Source of the DNA: an uncultured Veillonellaceae bacterium
GTDB taxonomy: Bacteria > Bacillota > Negativicutes > Veillonellales > Megasphaeraceae
Assembly: GCA_900546795.1 (NCBI GenBank)
Contig: UREG01000024.1
Location: 1 to 24,379 of the forward strand
Length of the DNA stretch: 24,379 nucleotides
Direction: 5' to 3'
This document shows, piece after piece, positions 22,151 to 24,379 of this stretch (position 1 is the stretch's first letter; every line of letters starts with the position of its first letter). Below the pieces are notes generated by a model. That model was given only the letters and a program-made list of their open reading frames with translations. It did no database searches and had not been told where the DNA came from. Both the position numbers and the translations under genes were made by a program.

Positions 22151-23404
22151 TTATTTTGTAATGACCACGCGGTCCATCAGGCGTCCGTCTTCAAAATAGG
22201 AAGAAAAGGTCATCGTATCTTCGGTAACTTCCATGTCCATATAGTTATCGCTTTCCGGCTGCGGCGCCACATATACGTCCAGCGGATTTTCCTGCCATAA
22301 GCCCGGATACCGCACATTTCCGGCAACCCCCGTCAGAATATAAACGGGACCTTCCGTACCCGGCTGGAAGTTGTGTATCGGTCCGCGCCGCCGATAGGTA
22401 TGCAGGTGGGCTGTCAGCACTGCATCTACCTGATATTCATCAAATATCGGCATAACCTGGCGGGCAAATTCCTGAAATACAATTTCTGTATTGGGCGCAT
22501 GTCTTGTCTGCCAATATCGGAGAATATCCTTGTGCATCAGTACAATTTTCCATTTTGTTTTTGCCGAAGCCAGATCCTGTCTGAGCCATGCCAGCTGTTC
22601 TTCCATCAGACCCGGCTGAAAGGCTTCCATCTCTTCAATCTGCGTATTGAGTACGGTTACATGCAGATTTTTATAGTCAAAGGAATAGTATTGGTTTTGC
22701 CGCTGCAAACTTCCATTGGCAGGAAGAGAAAAGAGATGTAAATACGGTTCCGGCATCGCGACCTTCCAATCCAGCGTATAGGTTTCGTGATTGCCCATCA
22801 CAGGAACGGCGGGAATCCGTTCTATCATCGGCGTTACCGCATCAAACCATTCGTTCCATTGGTTCATATCATATCCGTTATCGACCAGATCGCCCATATT
22901 AATAAAGAATTCTGCGTTCGGCTGCGTTTTCTGCGCCGTTTTTACAATATTTCTCCACGTGCTGTAATCGCTGCTTTGCGAGTCCGGAAAAATCAGCGCA
23001 GTAAATCCGCCGGCCTGATTGACTGCCGCCATTTCTTTCCAATCTGTTCGCCGGTCTTCGTATCCAACGCGGTATTCATACGTTTTTCCCTCTTCCAGGC
23101 CCTTCATCTGCCCGGTATATATGTATATGGTTTTTCCGTCTGCCGTCAGTTCCTTTTCCTCTGCCCGGCTTTCTTTTATCGTACCGTCTTTTTCCCTATA
23201 TTCTAAAACAGGCGCAGTTTCTTTCAACCGGCTCTGCCACATCACCGTTCTTTCTCCCGCTTCCGCACCAATCACTTGCCGCACCGCTTCTACCCCGGAA
23301 GCCGTACCATATGCCCGGTCTGCTCCCCCGGCTCCCAAACAGCCGGCAGCAAAAACTCCGATGGCCGCAATAATCACGCCTATCCCCATGTATATTTTTT
23401 TCAT
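22151..23404 (-). CDS. Exported metallophosphoesterase, purple-acid-phosphatase-like
   Basis: 417 aa, ATG 23402-23404 with GGAGGGG upstream. The N-terminus is a signal peptide (MKKIYMGIGVIIAAIGVFAA) with a possible lipobox around C22 (FAAGC), so it is probably a secreted or periplasmic lipoprotein. Residues about 50-130 look like the fibronectin-III-like domain that precedes purple-acid-type phosphatases (TVMWQSRLKETAPVLEYREK, then GLEEGKTYEYRVGY). Catalytic metal motifs: D141 in FPDSQ, GD (171-172), GNHE (204-207), H291 in MHKD, and H333-x-H335 in TAHLHTY (usually GHxH). The substrate is unknown, perhaps phosphate monoesters in the envelope. It lies 12 bases after the CMD gene, with its ribosome-binding site touching that stop, so it shares the operator-controlled promoter. 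Confidence 0.9.
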   Translation of the reverse strand: MKKIYMGIGVIIAAIGVFAAGCLGAGGADRAYGTASGVEAVRQVIGAEAGERTVMWQSRLKETAPVLEYREKDGTIKESRAEEKELTADGKTIYIYTGQMKGLEEGKTYEYRVGYEDRRTDWKEMAAVNQAGGFTALIFPDSQSSDYSTWRNIVKTAQKTQPNAEFFINMGDLVDNGYDMNQWNEWFDAVTPMIERIPAVPVMGNHETYTLDWKVAMPEPYLHLFSLPANGSLQRQNQYYSFDYKNLHVTVLNTQIEEMEAFQPGLMEEQLAWLRQDLASAKTKWKIVLMHKDILRYWQTRHAPNTEIVFQEFARQVMPIFDEYQVDAVLTAHLHTYRRRGPIHNFQPGTEGPVYILTGVAGNVRYPGLWQENPLDVYVAPQPESDNYMDMEVTEDTMTFSSYFEDGRLMDRVVITK

Positions 23405-23416
23405 ACCTGCCCCTCC

Positions 23417-24166
23417 TTAGCCTTCCATCACCGCCTGTATCGCATTTAAGCTCCGCGGAAATCCAATATACGGCAGCGCCTGTATCACCGCGCCTATCAA
23501 TATTTCTTTAGTATTGCCTACATTTAAGTTCCCTTGTATATGCGCTTTTACCTGCGGCTCGCAGCCTCCCAGTGTAATCAGTACAGAAAACGTCAGCAGT
23601 TCCCTCATAGGAATATCCAGCCCTTGCCGCGTATAGGTGTCGCCGAAACAAAACGCCGACAAATAATCCTGCAATTCTTTCAATATCTCCGGCGCATTGG
23701 CTCTCATCGTATCAATGCCGTCGCCAAAGATAGATTTTTGCGCAGCGATTCCCCGTTCCAACCGATTTTCTTCCGTCGTGGTTCCCTGCAGCAGCAGCGG
23801 CAGCGGTACGGATCGATTTTCCAATACTTCATTGATTTGCTGAAGCATTCGTTCTGCTTTTGGAAAACCGGTATACGGCGCGCACTGATAGACGACTTCT
23901 TTGATCTCTTCCGGCGTTATACCGTCAGCCAGCGCCGCTTTAACTGCCAGCTCGCCTTCTTGTTTATGATCTCCTGCGGTCAGAACCGCCAGCGTAACCA
24001 GATGGCGCTGCCGAATATCAAGCCGCCCGTTTTGGTAAATTTCTCCATAAATCAGCCGCTCTTTTATATCGTAAAATTCCGGATCCACCGCATGATCGGC
24101 CTGGATTTTTCTCGCCTTTCCATACAGCCGTTCCATCGTTTCTTTTGCTTGTTTTTCTCTATTCAT
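23417..24166 (-). CDS. Duplicated carboxymuconolactone decarboxylase (CMD) family protein
   Basis: 249 aa, ATG 24164-24166 with AGGAGGGG six bases upstream. It has two tandem CMD domains: about 35-115 (RHLVTLAVLTAGDHKQEGEL, then EEIKEVVYQCAPYTGFPKAE) and about 165-249 (RELLTFSVLITLGGCEPQVK, then EILIGAVIQALPYIGFPRSL). The AhpD-type CxxC pair is absent, so peroxidase activity through that motif is unlikely. Most such proteins in anaerobes are not true decarboxylases; in B. subtilis the CMD protein YraC belongs to the AdhR aldehyde-stress regulon. The promoter upstream carries a MerR-type operator, supporting a similar electrophile or carbonyl stress role. First gene of a two-gene operon with the phosphoesterase. 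Confidence 0.92.
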   Translation of the reverse strand: MNREKQAKETMERLYGKARKIQADHAVDPEFYDIKERLIYGEIYQNGRLDIRQRHLVTLAVLTAGDHKQEGELAVKAALADGITPEEIKEVVYQCAPYTGFPKAERMLQQINEVLENRSVPLPLLLQGTTTEENRLERGIAAQKSIFGDGIDTMRANAPEILKELQDYLSAFCFGDTYTRQGLDIPMRELLTFSVLITLGGCEPQVKAHIQGNLNVGNTKEILIGAVIQALPYIGFPRSLNAIQAVMEG

Positions 24167-24195
24167 ATCGTTCCCCTCCTGTATTCTTTGTTCTT

Positions 24196-24226
24196 AGTAT
24201 AGACCTTAGACTCTGCTCTAAGTCAA
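24196..24226 (-). promoter_or_regulatory. MerR-type promoter/operator of the CMD operon
   Basis: On the minus strand -35 TTGACT (24221-24226) and -10 TATACT (24196-24201) are 19 bp apart. Within and beside the spacer is a perfect dyad CTTAGA-N6-TCTAAG (24205-24222). This is the architecture of promoters activated by MerR-family proteins, and 22 of 31 bases match the merR promoter at 5540-5570. Confidence 0.8.
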
Positions 24227-24236
24227 GGTAAAAAAA

Positions 24237-24262
24237 CACCTGAGAAAACAGATTCTCAGGTG
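24237..24262 (-). terminator. Terminator following the 22-aa ORF
   Basis: 10-bp perfect stem CACCTGAGAA (24237-24246) / TTCTCAGGTG (24253-24262), 6-nt loop, followed on the minus strand by T7. It lies just after the stop of the 22-codon ORF and just before the CMD promoter. Confidence 0.85.
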
Positions 24263-24268
24263 CTCTTG

Positions 24269-24337
24269 TCAGCGCAGCAAATACCAGCTCAATCCCAAAG
24301 CCGCGCCAAACGCTATGATTGCAAGGATACGTATCAT
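24269..24337 (-). CDS. 22-aa hydrophobic microprotein
   Basis: ATG 24335-24337 and TGA 24269-24271, with a perfect AAGGAGGT (24344-24351) six bases before the start and a strong terminator six bases after the stop. The peptide begins MIRILAIIAFGAALGLSW and ends in LLR, one transmembrane helix with Arg at both ends. The combination of an ideal ribosome-binding site, short frame and dedicated terminator supports real translation. No family recognised; similar sizes occur among subunit-like peptides such as KdpF or CydX, but no partner gene is visible. The promoter may lie beyond the window edge, and an upstream co-transcribed gene is possible. Confidence 0.6.
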   Translation of the reverse strand: MIRILAIIAFGAALGLSWYLLR

Positions 24338-24379
24338 GTATATACCTCCTTTATCGGCACATTACCAATGATACGGCTC

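Noticed and set aside
23534..24202. 222-codon plus-strand frame opposite the CMD gene
   Set aside because: Shadow frame; the minus strand encodes both CMD domains with a good ribosome-binding site and promoter.

Overview
The window reads as a chromosomal stretch of a diderm Firmicute (class Negativicutes: Veillonella, Megasphaera, Dialister or Selenomonas-like). Gene families and ribosome-binding sites are Firmicutes-like (AGGAGG-type sites, smc-ftsY, YitT, FadR-type GntR, SmtB/CzrA-type ArsR). One gene, however, encodes a type V autotransporter with an outer-membrane beta-barrel, which needs an outer membrane. The genus is not decided here. I saw no tRNA, rRNA, CRISPR array, IS element or phage gene. 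Most genes lie on the minus strand, and nearly every transcription unit ends in a clear rho-independent hairpin.

Layout. 0-1.1 kb: the 3' part (all but the start codon) of a membrane-anchored DUF2939-like protein. 5.4-1.1 kb (minus): a tight operon smc-ftsY-small unknown gene, each joined by a one-base TAATG overlap; the SMC is unusually short (1005 aa). 5.5-6.0 kb (plus): a MerR regulator of the AdhR/NmlR type with its sensor cysteine at residue 52 and a 19-bp-spaced promoter. 10.7-6.1 kb (minus): a very large autotransporter whose signal peptide is separated from the rest by a frameshift exactly at a G8 tract, a probable phase-variation switch in the OFF state. 10.75-11.57 kb: a long gene-free AT-rich stretch with palindromes, direct repeats and an orphan terminator. 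13.4-11.6 kb (minus): ispE, a GntR/FCD regulator and a 53-aa membrane microprotein. 13.5-14.6 kb: yitT with two candidate promoters. 16.6-14.7 kb (minus): a PrpR-type AAA+ regulator that has lost the GAFTGA loop. 16.7-17.4 kb: an AlkA-type DNA glycosylase. 21.4-17.5 kb (minus): arsR-thiD-lysR, then prpF-like and rraA-like genes coupled by a TGATG overlap. 22.1-21.5 kb: a DUF2284 cysteine-rich protein. 24.2-22.2 kb (minus): a duplicated carboxymuconolactone decarboxylase (CMD) protein and an exported metallophosphoesterase. The right edge holds a 22-codon membrane ORF with a perfect ribosome-binding site and its own terminator.

How the genes may work together. The CMD operon promoter is 22/31 identical to the merR promoter, and both have the 19-bp spacing typical of MerR-activated promoters. 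In Bacillus subtilis, AdhR controls a CMD gene (yraC) in the aldehyde response. This suggests a two-site carbonyl/electrophile regulon inside this one window, 18 kb apart. The PrpF-like isomerase and RraA-like aldolase probably act in sequence on an unsaturated or branched di/tricarboxylate, ending in pyruvate or an oxoacid; the LysR gene upstream and the PrpR-type gene nearby are candidate controllers.

The strongest leads are the phase-variable autotransporter, the AdhR-like regulon, the sigma-54-type activator without GAFTGA, the symmetrically short SMC and the two microproteins.
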